Source: Tagaea sp965279565
GTDB taxonomy: Bacteria > Pseudomonadota > Alphaproteobacteria > CACIAM-22H2
Length of the DNA: 64,000 nucleotides
Direction: 5' to 3'
Assembly: GCA_965279565.1 (NCBI GenBank)
Contig: OZ257249.1
Coordinates: forward strand, 2,604,001-2,668,000
The position numbers and the translations under genes were made by a program. Positions 8,209 to 16,914 of this stretch are shown in pieces. The notes beneath the pieces are model-generated. The model ran no database searches. It was not told where the DNA came from and saw nothing but the letters and a program-made list of their open reading frames with translations. The stretch's first letter is position 1; each line of letters starts with the position of its first letter.

Positions 8209-9008
8209 GCCTGCTGTCGGTCGAGCACCTGACGATCCGCTTCGGCGGCCTTGTCGCCGTCGACGACGTAAGCTTCACGGCGGACGACCGCCGCATCACC
8301 GCGATCATCGGGCCGAACGGAGCCGGCAAGACGACGGTGTTCAACTGCCTGACCGGTTTCTACAAGCCCGATGTCGGCCGCATGTGCCTTTCGAAGGGCG
8401 GCGAGGAGTGGCTGCTCGAGCGCATGGAAGGTTTCCGGATTTCGCAGCAGGCGGGCGTGGCGCGGACCTTCCAGAATATCCGCCTGTTCCCGAAGATGAC
8501 CGTGCTGGAAAACCTGCTCGTGGCGCAGCACAACGTCCTGCAGGCGGCCTCGGCCTTCTCGATCGCGGGCCTGCTCGGGCTGTCGAGTTATCGTTCCGCC
8601 GAGCGTGCCGCGATCGAGCTCGCGCGCCACTGGCTCGACCGGATCGGCATGATCCATCTCGCGAACGACGAGGCCGGGAGCCTTCCTTACGGCGCGCAGC
8701 GCCGCCTCGAGATCGCGCGCGCGATGTGCACCGGCCCCCGGCTCCTGTGCCTCGACGAGCCGGCCGCGGGCCTCAACCCGGCGGAGTCCGCCGCGTTGGC
8801 AGCACTCGTCCGGCGCATCCGCGACGAGGACGGGATCGCCATCCTGCTTATCGAGCACGACATGAGCGTCGTGATGGAGATTTCCGACCGCATCGTCGTG
8901 CTCGATCACGGGCGCAAGATTGCCGAGGGAACGCCCGACCAGATCCGCGACGATCCGGAAGTCATCCGTGCCTATCTGGGTGCGGCCGAAGACGAGGTGG
9001 CTTCGTGA
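8205..9008 (+). CDS. livG: Branched-chain amino acid ABC transporter ATP-binding protein LivG
   Basis: 267-residue ABC ATPase. Walker A is GPNGAGKTT, the signature is atypical (AGSLPYGAQRRLEIARAM), Walker B is RLLCLDEPAAGLNP and the switch His is in LLIEHDMSVVMEI. The insertion after Walker A, with GVARTFQNIRLFPKMTVLEN, is typical of LivG. The ATG at 8205 overlaps the livM stop (ATGA), and its own stop overlaps the GTG of livF. Energises uptake together with LivF. Confidence 0.9.
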   Translation: MSLLSVEHLTIRFGGLVAVDDVSFTADDRRITAIIGPNGAGKTTVFNCLTGFYKPDVGRMCLSKGGEEWLLERMEGFRISQQAGVARTFQNIRLFPKMTVLENLLVAQHNVLQAASAFSIAGLLGLSSYRSAERAAIELARHWLDRIGMIHLANDEAGSLPYGAQRRLEIARAMCTGPRLLCLDEPAAGLNPAESAALAALVRRIRDEDGIAILLIEHDMSVVMEISDRIVVLDHGRKIAEGTPDQIRDDPEVIRAYLGAAEDEVAS

Positions 9009-9736
9009 CTTCCGCCAAACCGCTCCTCTCGGTCCAGGACGTCAAGGCGAACTACGGCCCCGTGGAAGCGCTGCGCGGCGTTTCGCTCGACGTCTTCCCT
9101 GGCGAGATCGTGGCGCTGATCGGCGCCAACGGTGCCGGGAAGTCCACGCTGCTGATGACGATCTGCGGTGATCCGCGCGCGAGTGCGGGGCGCATCGTCT
9201 ATGACGGGGCGGAGATCACGAACACGCCGCTGCACGAGATGGTGCGGCTGGGCATCGCTCAGTCGCCGGAGGGCCGGCGGATCTTCCCGCGCATGAGCGT
9301 GATCGAGAACCTGCAGATGGGCGCTTTCGCCGGCGATCCCGCGAATTTCGACGGCGATCTGGATCGCGTGCTGCGCCTGTTCCCCCGCCTTGCCGAGCGG
9401 CGCGACCAGCGCGCCGGCACGATGTCGGGCGGCGAGCAGCAGATGCTCGCGATCGGGCGCGCCCTGATGAGCCGTCCGCGGCTGCTTTTGCTGGACGAGC
9501 CTTCGCTCGGTCTCGCCCCCTTGCTTGTCGCGCAGATTTTCGCGACCATCCGCGAAATCAACCGGAGCGAAGGGGTGACGGTGCTGCTGGTCGAGCAGAA
9601 CGCCTACCACGCGCTGCGGCTCGCACACCGGGGATACGTGCTGGTCAACGGCTCGATCCGGATGAGCGGCGCGGGCAGCGAACTGCTGGCCAACCCGGAC
9701 GTCCAGAAGGCCTATCTTGCGGGAGGGCACCACTGA
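9005..9736 (+). CDS. livF: Branched-chain amino acid ABC transporter ATP-binding protein LivF
   Basis: 243-residue ABC ATPase of the LivF branch. Walker A is GANGAGKST, the Q loop has GIAQSPEGRRIFPRMSVIEN, the signature is TMSGGEQQMLAIGRALM, and Walker B is RLLLLDEPSLGLAP with the H loop in VEQNAYHAL (His changed context, as common in LivF). GTG at 9005 overlaps the livG stop as GTGA, matching the coupling style of this operon. The stop overlaps the ATG of the next gene (TGATG). Confidence 0.9.
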   Translation: MTSAKPLLSVQDVKANYGPVEALRGVSLDVFPGEIVALIGANGAGKSTLLMTICGDPRASAGRIVYDGAEITNTPLHEMVRLGIAQSPEGRRIFPRMSVIENLQMGAFAGDPANFDGDLDRVLRLFPRLAERRDQRAGTMSGGEQQMLAIGRALMSRPRLLLLDEPSLGLAPLLVAQIFATIREINRSEGVTVLLVEQNAYHALRLAHRGYVLVNGSIRMSGAGSELLANPDVQKAYLAGGHH

Positions 9737-10119
9737 TGCCGACCGGCGCCACGCTGGCCGAGTTCCTGTTCATGACGCTGATCATGTTCGGCGGTGCGGG
9801 ATTCCTCATGGGTCAGGCGCTCGCGCAGACTTGGCGGCCCTGGTGGCACGCGATGCCCTATGCGGCCCTCATGGCGGCGGCGAACCGGTTCCTGGCCTAC
9901 GCGCTCTTCGGCGGCGACATGCGCTCGATCGGGCTGCTCGTTCTCGATTTTGCCGTGATTGCCGGTCTGGCGATGCTGGCCTACAGGATTACCCGCGCGC
10001 GGACGATGACGCGGCAGTATCCTTGGCTGTACGAGCCGGACGGACTATTCGGCTGGCGGACGCGGGACGCGTCGGCCGGCCCGCCTGCTGCCGGGTCCCA
10101 GGACCGGCGCGGGCATTGA
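9736..10119 (+). CDS. Small membrane protein between livF and the binding protein (DUF6867-like)
   Basis: 127 residues with three to four hydrophobic segments (about 8-28, 42-58 and 65-85) and a polar C-terminus rich in Arg, Gly and Ala. From memory it resembles the small family DUF6867 that follows livF in several alphaproteobacteria; this could not be checked. It starts by a one-base overlap with the livF stop and precedes the binding protein gene by about 40 bp, so it is almost certainly part of the transporter operon. A role as accessory or stabilising subunit is inference. Confidence 0.72.
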   Translation: MPTGATLAEFLFMTLIMFGGAGFLMGQALAQTWRPWWHAMPYAALMAAANRFLAYALFGGDMRSIGLLVLDFAVIAGLAMLAYRITRARTMTRQYPWLYEPDGLFGWRTRDASAGPPAAGSQDRRGH

Positions 10120-10158
10120 TGCAGACTTGGGACTTCCACTCAACAAGGAGAAACTGAC

Positions 10159-11286
10159 ATGTCGATGAAGCGTAGAGACCTTCTGAAGGCGGGTGCGGGT
10201 GCCGCGGCATTCGTGGCCGTGTCCCCGTCGATCGTCCTGGCCCAGGGCGGCCCGATCACGATCGGCTGCGCGGGTCCGTTCACCGGCCCGAACGCGGCGT
10301 TCGGCGAGCAGCTGCGCCGCGGCTTCAACATGGCGATCGCCGACATCAACGCGGCGGGCGGCGTGACCGGCCGCCAGCTGGCGGGCGTGTTCGAGGACGA
10401 CGCGTCGGATCCCAACCAGGCGCGCGCGGCGGCCAACCGCCTCGCGGGCCGCAAGGTTCCGTTCGTGCTCGGCCACTTCAACTCGTCGTGCTCGATCCCG
10501 GCCTCGGAAGTCTACGCCGAGGAAGGCGTGCTGCAGATCACGCCGGCTTCGACGAACCCGCGCCTCACGGATCGCGGCGCGAAGTTCAAGAACGTGTTCC
10601 GCACCTGCGGCCGCGACGACCAGCAGGGCGCCATCGCCGGCGCCTGGCTCGCCGACAAGTACAAGGGCAAGGCCGTCGCCGTCATCCACGACAAGACGAC
10701 CTACGGCCAGGGCCTCGCCGACGAGACCAAGAAGGCGATGAACGCAAAGGGCCTCACCGAGCGTCTCTATGACGGCGTGGGCGTGGGCGACAAGGACTTC
10801 ACGGCGCTGATCACGCGCATGAAGAGCCAGAACGTCGAAGCGATCTACTTCGGCGGCCTGCACACCGAAGCCGCACTTCTCGTCCGCCAGGCGCGCGAGC
10901 AGGGCCTCGCCTCGCAGATGGTGTCGGGCGACGGCATCGTGTCGGCCGAGTTCGCGTCGATCGCCGGCAAGGCGGCGGACGGCGTGATCATGACCTTCGA
11001 CAGCGACCCCCGCAAGGCGGCGGGCGCCAAGAAGGTCGTCGAGCAGTTCGTCAAACAGGGCTACGATCCGGAAGGCTACACGCTCCTGTCGTACGCTGGC
11101 GTGCAGGTGTTCGCGGGTGCCGCCAAGGCCGCGAACGGCACGGGCGTCAACGCGCTCGTCGCGAACATGCACGGCAAGTCGTTCGACACGGTGATCGGCA
11201 AGCTCACCTACGACACCAAGGGCGACCTCACCGCGCCGAACTACGTCTTCTACATCTGGAAGGATGGCAAGTACGCCGAGATGTAA
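10159..11286 (+). CDS. livK: Branched-chain amino acid ABC transporter substrate-binding protein
   Basis: 375-residue periplasmic binding protein of the type I (Leu/Ile/Val) fold. An N-terminal KRRDLLKAGAGAAAF followed by a hydrophobic stretch looks like a Tat signal, with processing near VLAQGG. The mature part starts ITIGCAGPFTGPNAAFGEQL, the typical ligand-site strand, and contains the inter-lobe region VAVIHDKTTYGQGLADETKK. AAGGAG at 10145-10150 sets the start. It is the last gene of the operon and is followed by a strong terminator. Ligand identity is inferred only from family. Confidence 0.9.
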   Translation: MSMKRRDLLKAGAGAAAFVAVSPSIVLAQGGPITIGCAGPFTGPNAAFGEQLRRGFNMAIADINAAGGVTGRQLAGVFEDDASDPNQARAAANRLAGRKVPFVLGHFNSSCSIPASEVYAEEGVLQITPASTNPRLTDRGAKFKNVFRTCGRDDQQGAIAGAWLADKYKGKAVAVIHDKTTYGQGLADETKKAMNAKGLTERLYDGVGVGDKDFTALITRMKSQNVEAIYFGGLHTEAALLVRQAREQGLASQMVSGDGIVSAEFASIAGKAADGVIMTFDSDPRKAAGAKKVVEQFVKQGYDPEGYTLLSYAGVQVFAGAAKAANGTGVNALVANMHGKSFDTVIGKLTYDTKGDLTAPNYVFYIWKDGKYAEM

Positions 11287-11314
11287 TCGACGGACTTCGA
11301 TTCGGGTTCTCCAG

Positions 11315-11352
11315 CCGCCGGCCCCGGAAACGGGGTCGGCGGTTTCTTTTTG
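11315..11352 (+). terminator. Rho-independent terminator of the liv operon
   Basis: CCGCCGGCCCCG (11315-11326), tetraloop GAAA, then CGGGGTCGGCGG (11331-11342): a 12-bp stem with one G-T wobble, followed by TTTCTTTTT. It begins 28 bp after the binding-protein stop. A textbook intrinsic terminator. Confidence 0.93.
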
Positions 11353-11414
11353 GGAAACACGAAATTCATATTCCTCTTCAGCGACTAAGCAGTCGTGCGT
11401 ACGGATCGCCGGGG

Positions 11415-11432
11415 CTGTCATAAATCGGCAAC
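11415..11432 (+). promoter_or_regulatory. Candidate Pho box upstream of pstS
   Basis: The 18-mer CTGTCATAAATCGGCAAC matches the enterobacterial PhoB consensus CTGTCATAAATCTGTCAC at 15 positions; the left half is perfect and the right half is degenerate. It ends 80 bp before the TTG of pstS, where a PhoB site should be. PhoB itself is encoded at the end of the same operon, so autoregulation is expected. Confidence 0.65.
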
Positions 11433-11512
11433 TGAACCTCAATATTTTCGTCTGGTCGGGTCACTAGGTTGCGTCTCGGGCGCTCCCGTCCCGACAATTT
11501 GAGGAGGTTCCT

Positions 11513-12565
11513 TTGAACCACAGAACAACATTCATCGCCGCTGCGGCGGCCACTGCGCTTCTCTCCGGAATCGCGGCATCGCCGGCAGATGCCCAGCAGG
11601 CGCGCGACCAGATCCGCATCGTCGGATCGTCGACCGTCTTCCCGTTCACCACGGCCGTCGCCGAGCAGTTCCAGCGCACCGGCGGCTTCAAGGCGCCGAT
11701 CGTCGAGTCGACCGGAACGGGCGGCGGCATGCGCCTGTTCTGCGGCGGTGTGGGCGTGCAGCATCCGGACGTCACCAACGCCTCGCGCCGCATGACGAAG
11801 TCCGAGTTCGAGCAGTGCAAGTCGAACGGCGTGACGGACATCGTCGAAGTGAAGATCGGCTTCGACGGCATCGTGCTGGCGGTGAAGAAGGGTTCACAGA
11901 AGATGGACCTGACGCTGCGCCACGTGTTCCTGGCACTCGCGCGCCAGGTTCCGGTCAACGGCCAGCTCGTCAACAATCCCTACACCCGCTGGAACCAGAT
12001 CGATGCTTCGCTTCCGGCTCTCGACATCGAGGTCATTGGCCCGCCGCCGACGTCGGGTACCCGCGACTCGTTCAACGAACTCGCCATGCTCGCCGGTTGC
12101 GGCATGGTCGCGGAGATGAAGACGCTGATCGCCGACAACGCGGCACGCGGCAAGGCCTGTCAGTCGATCCGCGAGGACGGCAAGTTCATCGAAGGCGGCG
12201 AGAACGACAACCTGATCGTCCAGCGCCTCACCACCGGCCGCCCGGGCACGATGGGCATCTTCGGATTTTCGTTCCTCGAGGAAAATCCGGACAAGATCGA
12301 AGGCAAGACGATCGGCGGCGTCGAGCCGAACCCGGAGACGATCGCGGACGCCAAGTACCCGATCGCCCGCGACATGTACATCTACGTGAAGCGCGCGCAT
12401 GTCGGCGTGATCCCCGGCATCCGGGAGTTCGTCACGGAGTACACGAGTGCCCGCGCGATGGGCGACAACGGGTATCTGGAGAAGAAGGGTCTTGTGGTCC
12501 TTCCGGCCGCGGAAGCCGCGAAGGTCCGCGCCAGCACGCTGGCTCTCCAGCCGCTGACGATGTAA
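11513..12565 (+). CDS. pstS: Phosphate ABC transporter substrate-binding protein PstS
   Basis: 350 residues with a Sec signal peptide (hydrophobic AAAAATALLSGIAA, cleavage near ADAQQ). The phosphate-site motifs are IRIVGSSTVFPFT (first loop), VESTGTGGGMRLFCGG and PPPTSGTRDSFNEL, characteristic of the PstS-like PBP type II fold. TTG at 11513 is the start because GAGGAGG lies 5 nt upstream and the signal peptide begins there. It is a long-form PstS. First gene of pstSCAB-phoU-phoB, with a Pho-box-like site upstream and a long hairpin downstream that separates it from pstC. Confidence 0.92.
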   Translation: MNHRTTFIAAAAATALLSGIAASPADAQQARDQIRIVGSSTVFPFTTAVAEQFQRTGGFKAPIVESTGTGGGMRLFCGGVGVQHPDVTNASRRMTKSEFEQCKSNGVTDIVEVKIGFDGIVLAVKKGSQKMDLTLRHVFLALARQVPVNGQLVNNPYTRWNQIDASLPALDIEVIGPPPTSGTRDSFNELAMLAGCGMVAEMKTLIADNAARGKACQSIREDGKFIEGGENDNLIVQRLTTGRPGTMGIFGFSFLEENPDKIEGKTIGGVEPNPETIADAKYPIARDMYIYVKRAHVGVIPGIREFVTEYTSARAMGDNGYLEKKGLVVLPAAEAAKVRASTLALQPLTM

Positions 12566-12571
12566 CGGCAG

Positions 12572-12605
12572 GCGCGCCGGTCCCTGCGCATCGGGACCGG
12601 CGCGC
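12572..12605 (+). other. Intercistronic hairpin between pstS and pstC
   Basis: A perfect 13-bp stem, GCGCGCCGGTCCC (12572-12584) with GGGACCGGCGCGC (12593-12605), encloses an 8-nt loop and is followed by TTCC rather than a T run. It begins 7 bp after the pstS stop and about 48 bp before pstC. It could act as a partial terminator or 3' exonuclease barrier that lets the binding protein be made in excess of the membrane parts. Confidence 0.7.
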
Positions 12606-12652
12606 TTCCTACTTCACTCCGTCGCCAAGTGCGGGGAGCGCGAGACGGTCAG

Positions 12653-14035
12653 ATGAACACGATTTTCCTGCTATGCGTCCTTCTTGCCTTGTCTGCCGTC
12701 GGCTATCGGATGGGCAAGGCGACCGCCGTGGACCGCCAGAACGGCGGCGTGGTGCGCCTGCACTCGCTGACGTCCTACTATGGCTATTACGTCGCATTGT
12801 GGTGCGGCCTCCCGGCGCTCCTGATGATCGTCCTGTGGACGGCCTCGTCCGACTGGATCGTGAAATCCCTCGTCGTGTCGGCCTTGCCCGACGAACTCCG
12901 TTCGCTTCCGGCCGACAAGCTCAGCCTCGTCATCACCGATATCCGCAACATCGCGGCCGGCAACATCGCGTCTGCCGCGGCGACTCCGGCAGTGCAGGCT
13001 GCGGTCGACACCTATCGCAATCTTGCCGGCATCGCGCAGTCGGCGATGTGGCTGATCGGCTTGGCAGTCGCGATGCTTTGCCTTCTCTTGGCGCGCAGCC
13101 ACGTCGCGCCGCAGATGCGGGCGCGCAATCGCGTCGAAGGCATAATCGGAGTCATCCTGATCGTCTGTTCGATCATCGCCGTCCTGACGACGGTCGGCAT
13201 CGTCCTTTCCCTGGTTTTCGAGGCGGCAAGGTTCTTCATCGCGATCCCCGCGACGGATTTCCTGTTCGGGCTCACCTGGAGTCCGCAGACCGCCATCCGC
13301 GCCGATCAGGTCGGCTCATCCGGCGCCTTCGGGGCGGTTCCGCTTTTCACGGGCACTCTGCTCATCGCGACGATCTCGATGCTGGTCGCTGTGCCGATCG
13401 GACTCATGTCGGCCGTCTACATGGCCGACTATGCCCCGGCAAAAGTCCGTTCTGTCGCCAAGCCGCTGCTCGAAATCCTCGCCGGCATTCCCACCGTGGT
13501 CTACGGCTTCTTCGGCGCCCTGACGGTCGCACCTTTCGTGCGCGAAGTGGGTGCCGCGGTCGGGTTGGAAGTGGCCTCGCAATCGGGCCTCGCAGCGGGG
13601 CTCGTGATGGGGATCATGATCATCCCGTTCGTTTCCTCGCTCTCCGACGATGTCATCAACGCCGTGCCGCAGTCGATGCGTGATGCGTCGTACGGGCTGG
13701 GCGCGACGAAATCCGAGACGATCACGAGAGTGATTCTTCCGGCTGCACTTCCCGGGATCGCGGCTTCCGTCATCCTGGCTTTCAGTCGGGCATTGGGAGA
13801 AACGATGATCGTCGTCATGGCGGCGGGGCTTGCGGCCAATCTAACGGCCAACCCGCTCAATGCCGTGACGACCGTAACCGTGCATATCGCGGCGCTGCTC
13901 GTGGGCGACCAGGAGTTCGACAGTCCGAAGACGCTATCGGCCTTCGCGCTTGGCCTTGTCCTGTTCGCGGTGACGCTTGCCCTCAACATTCTGGCGATGC
14001 GGATCGTCCGCAAGTATCGGGAGCAGTACGAATGA
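12653..14035 (+). CDS. pstC: Phosphate ABC transporter permease PstC (long form)
   Basis: 460-residue inner-membrane permease. The N-terminal ~200 residues form an extra region with two or three hydrophobic segments (TIFLLCVLLALSAVGYRMGK and GLPALLMIVLWTASS), as in long alphaproteobacterial PstC. The classical permease core follows, with LEILAGIPTVVYGFFGAL and the EAA loop SYGLGATKSETITRVILPAA. I chose the ATG at 12653, since an upstream in-frame start 8 codons earlier adds only polar residues. The stop overlaps the pstA start (ATGA). Pairs with PstA to form the phosphate channel. Confidence 0.9.
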   Translation: MNTIFLLCVLLALSAVGYRMGKATAVDRQNGGVVRLHSLTSYYGYYVALWCGLPALLMIVLWTASSDWIVKSLVVSALPDELRSLPADKLSLVITDIRNIAAGNIASAAATPAVQAAVDTYRNLAGIAQSAMWLIGLAVAMLCLLLARSHVAPQMRARNRVEGIIGVILIVCSIIAVLTTVGIVLSLVFEAARFFIAIPATDFLFGLTWSPQTAIRADQVGSSGAFGAVPLFTGTLLIATISMLVAVPIGLMSAVYMADYAPAKVRSVAKPLLEILAGIPTVVYGFFGALTVAPFVREVGAAVGLEVASQSGLAAGLVMGIMIIPFVSSLSDDVINAVPQSMRDASYGLGATKSETITRVILPAALPGIAASVILAFSRALGETMIVVMAAGLAANLTANPLNAVTTVTVHIAALLVGDQEFDSPKTLSAFALGLVLFAVTLALNILAMRIVRKYREQYE

Positions 14036-15342
14036 CGGACACTGCGGTTCCCTCGGTGGCGACCTCGCGCCATACCACGGTCGAAGCGCGCCAGCGTCTC
14101 GAGAAGCGCTACGCGTCGGAGCGCCGGTTCAAGTATCTCGGGATGGCCGCCCTTTCGTTCGCCATCGGCGCGCTTTTCCTTCTCCTGTGGACGATCCTGT
14201 CCAACGGCGCGACAGCATTCGTCCAGACGCACATCCGGCTCGAAGTAAGTTTCGATCCGGCCATCGTCGATCCGGACGGCAAGCGGGATCCGGCAGCTTT
14301 CCGGCAGGCGAACTGGGCGGCAGTCGTTCGGGCGGCGCTGCAGGAGAAGTTCCCGGACGTGCGCGGACGATTGCCGCTGCGTCATCTCGATGCGCTTCTG
14401 TCCGACGGCGCGCAGATCGAGCTTCTCCGGATGATCACCGAAGATCCCGGCTTGCTCGGACAGCGTCGCGAGGTCTGGCTTCTGACGTCGTCCGACGTCG
14501 ACATGATCCAGAAGGGCCATTCCGCGCGGGATGTGCCGGAAAGTTCCCGTCGTGTGAACGACGCCCAGCTCGGCTGGCTCGACAAGCTTGCGGCAGAGGG
14601 GCGCCTGGAGAAGCGCTTCAACGCCCGGTTCTTCACTTCGGCGGACAGCCGGCAGCCGGAACTTGTCGGTGTCTGGGGCGGTGTCGTGGGCTCGTTCCTG
14701 ACGCTCGGCATCACGCTGTTGCTTGCCTTCCCGATGGGGGTCGCCGCGGCGATCTATCTCGAGGAGTACGCGCCGAAGAACCGGTTCACGGATCTCATCG
14801 AAGTCAACATCAACAATCTGGCGGCGGTACCGTCGATCGTTTACGGCCTGCTCGGTCTGGCGGTGTTCCTCCAGTTCTTCGGCATGCCCCGCTCGGCGCC
14901 CGTCGTCGGCGGCGTGGTGCTCGCATTGATGAGCCTTCCCATCATCATCATCGCGGCGCGCGCCGCACTTCGCTCCGTGCCGCCGTCGATACGCGAGGCG
15001 GCGCTCGGCATCGGCGCTTCGAAGATGCAGGCGATTTTCCACCATATCCTTCCGCTTGCCATGCCGGGCATCATGACCGGGACGATCATCGCGCTGGCGC
15101 ACGCACTCGGCGAAACCGCACCCCTCCTGATGATCGGGATGGTCGCTTTCGTCGTCGACATTCCGACCGGCCCGCTTTCGCCCTCGACGGTGTTGCCGGT
15201 GCAGATCTTCATGTGGGCGGATAATCCGGAGCGCGGCTTCGTCGAGAAGACGTCGGCTGCGATCATGACGCTGCTCGTGTTTCTCCTTCTGATGAATGCG
15301 GTCGCAATCTGGCTGCGCAAAAAATTCGAAAGACGGTGGTAG
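14032..15342 (+). CDS. pstA: Phosphate ABC transporter permease PstA (long form)
   Basis: 436 residues. After a cytoplasmic N-terminus and one membrane segment (ALSFAIGALFLLLWTIL), a large soluble insert of about 170 residues follows (DUF3333-like, as in long PstA), probably periplasmic. The permease core begins near GSFLTLGITLLLAFPMGVAA, and its EAA loop reads EAALGIGASKMQAIFHHILP. Conserved NNLAAVPSIVYGLLGLAVF matches PstA. Translationally coupled to pstC and followed by pstB after 3 bp. Confidence 0.9.
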   Translation: MTDTAVPSVATSRHTTVEARQRLEKRYASERRFKYLGMAALSFAIGALFLLLWTILSNGATAFVQTHIRLEVSFDPAIVDPDGKRDPAAFRQANWAAVVRAALQEKFPDVRGRLPLRHLDALLSDGAQIELLRMITEDPGLLGQRREVWLLTSSDVDMIQKGHSARDVPESSRRVNDAQLGWLDKLAAEGRLEKRFNARFFTSADSRQPELVGVWGGVVGSFLTLGITLLLAFPMGVAAAIYLEEYAPKNRFTDLIEVNINNLAAVPSIVYGLLGLAVFLQFFGMPRSAPVVGGVVLALMSLPIIIIAARAALRSVPPSIREAALGIGASKMQAIFHHILPLAMPGIMTGTIIALAHALGETAPLLMIGMVAFVVDIPTGPLSPSTVLPVQIFMWADNPERGFVEKTSAAIMTLLVFLLLMNAVAIWLRKKFERRW

Positions 15343-15345
15343 GCC

Positions 15346-16161
15346 ATGGACGCAACAGTCTCGACACAGATCGTCACCAAAGCCGCAATCCCGGACAAAT
15401 CGCCAACGATGAAAGTTGTCGCGAAGGGCGTGAATGTCCATTACGGGGAAAAGCATGCTCTCAAGGCCGTCAATATCGGCATTCGGGAGAATCAGGTCAC
15501 CGCGTTCATCGGTCCGTCCGGATGCGGGAAATCGACGTTTCTCCGTTGCATCAACCGGATGAACGACACGATCGCGTCCTGCCGAGTGTCGGGTGATCTT
15601 CGCCTCGACGGGCAGGACATCTACGACAAGTCCATCGATGTCGTGCAATTGCGTGCGCGTGTCGGCATGGTGTTCCAGAAGGCGAATCCGTTCCCGAAGT
15701 CCATCTTCGAGAACATCGCCTACGGCCCGAAGATCCACGGTCTTGCCACCACGCGGTCCGAGTTCGAGGAAATCGTCGAAAAGTCGCTGCGCGGTGCCGG
15801 GCTTTGGGAAGAGGTCAAGGATCGTCTCGACGACCCGGGCACCGGCCTGTCCGGCGGCCAGCAGCAGCGTCTCTGCATCGCGCGTGCGATCGCGGTTTCG
15901 CCAGAAGTCATCTTGATGGACGAGCCGTGTTCCGCACTGGATCCCATCGCGACGGCACATGTCGAGGAGCTGATCGACGGGCTCAAGGCGGACTATACGA
16001 TCGTCATCGTCACGCACAACATGCAGCAGGCTGCCCGCGTGTCCCAGCGTACCGCGTTCTTCCATCTCGGCACGCTCGTCGAGGAAGACGATACGGCGAC
16101 GATCTTCACGAACCCGCGCGACGAGCGCACGCAGGGTTACATCACCGGCCGCTACGGCTGA
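15346..16161 (+). CDS. pstB: Phosphate ABC transporter ATP-binding protein PstB
   Basis: 271-residue ATPase. Walker A is GPSGCGKST, followed by the PstB-specific FLRCINRMND and MVFQKANPFPKSIFENIAYG. The signature is LSGGQQQRLCIARAI, Walker B is VILMDEPCSALDP and the switch His is in IVTHNMQQA. The C-terminal EEDDTATIFTNP is also PstB-like. An N-terminal extension of about 25 polar residues precedes the first strand. Powers PstCA and takes part in PhoR/PhoU signalling. Confidence 0.95.
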   Translation: MDATVSTQIVTKAAIPDKSPTMKVVAKGVNVHYGEKHALKAVNIGIRENQVTAFIGPSGCGKSTFLRCINRMNDTIASCRVSGDLRLDGQDIYDKSIDVVQLRARVGMVFQKANPFPKSIFENIAYGPKIHGLATTRSEFEEIVEKSLRGAGLWEEVKDRLDDPGTGLSGGQQQRLCIARAIAVSPEVILMDEPCSALDPIATAHVEELIDGLKADYTIVIVTHNMQQAARVSQRTAFFHLGTLVEEDDTATIFTNPRDERTQGYITGRYG

Positions 16162-16181
16162 CCGAGGCAGGAGAGGCCGAC

Positions 16182-16904
16182 ATGGCAAACGAACACATCG
16201 TCAAATCCTATGACGAAGAACTCAAGCGGCTCACCAATCTGCTCGCGCGGATGGGCGGGCTCGTCGAATCGCAGATCGCCACGGCGATCCAGGCAGTCGT
16301 GCAGCGGGACGCCGAGCTTGCGGCCACGGTCGTCAGCACCGACGTGAAGGTCGACGATCTCGAACGCGAGATCGACGATCAGGTGCTGCGCGTCATGGCG
16401 CTGCGCCAGCCGGTGGCGAGCGACCTGCGGCTCGTTCTCGGCGCGTTGCGCATCGGCGCCGATCTCGAGCGTGCGGCGGATTACGCGAAGAACGTCGCGA
16501 AGCGGGCGAGCGTGCTGGCGCAAGTGCCGCCGTTGCGGCCGGTCCATTCGATCCCGAGGATGGGGGCGATGGTCCGCGAGATGCTCAAGGACGTTCTCGA
16601 TGCCTTCGCCGAAAAGGACCTTGTCAAGGCGGTTTCGGTCTGGAACCGGGACGAGGAACTCGACGAGATGTATTCTTCCCTGTTCCGCGAACTCCTGACG
16701 TACATGATGGAGGACCCGCGGAATATCTCCGGTTCGACGCACCTCCTGTTCATCGCGAAGAACATCGAGCGGATCGGCGACCACACGACGAACATCGCGG
16801 AAACGATCCATTTCCTCGTCAAGGGTGTTCCGCTTCGCGAGGCCCGCCCGAAGGGCGACGCATCGAGTTTCGCCGTCGTGACGGCCGACGCGAAGAAGGC
16901 ATAG
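16182..16904 (+). CDS. phoU: Phosphate transport system regulator PhoU
   Basis: 240 residues with two repeats of the PhoU three-helix domain. Metal-binding style motifs are DDLEREIDDQVLRVMALRQP with DLRLVLGALRIGADLERAADY in the first repeat and STHLLFIAKNIERIGDHTTN in the second. GGAGAGG lies before the ATG at 16182. PhoU connects the Pst transporter to the PhoR/PhoB signalling pathway and restrains it when phosphate is ample. It lies 20 bp after pstB and 10 bp before phoB. Confidence 0.94.
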   Translation: MANEHIVKSYDEELKRLTNLLARMGGLVESQIATAIQAVVQRDAELAATVVSTDVKVDDLEREIDDQVLRVMALRQPVASDLRLVLGALRIGADLERAADYAKNVAKRASVLAQVPPLRPVHSIPRMGAMVREMLKDVLDAFAEKDLVKAVSVWNRDEELDEMYSSLFRELLTYMMEDPRNISGSTHLLFIAKNIERIGDHTTNIAETIHFLVKGVPLREARPKGDASSFAVVTADAKKA

Positions 16905-16914
16905 GGAGGACGAT

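Noticed and set aside
13501..16188. Minus-strand ORF of 895 codons
   Set aside because: It runs antisense to pstC, pstA and pstB, which are certain; the translation is Arg/Asp/His-rich without domains, typical of a high-GC shadow frame.
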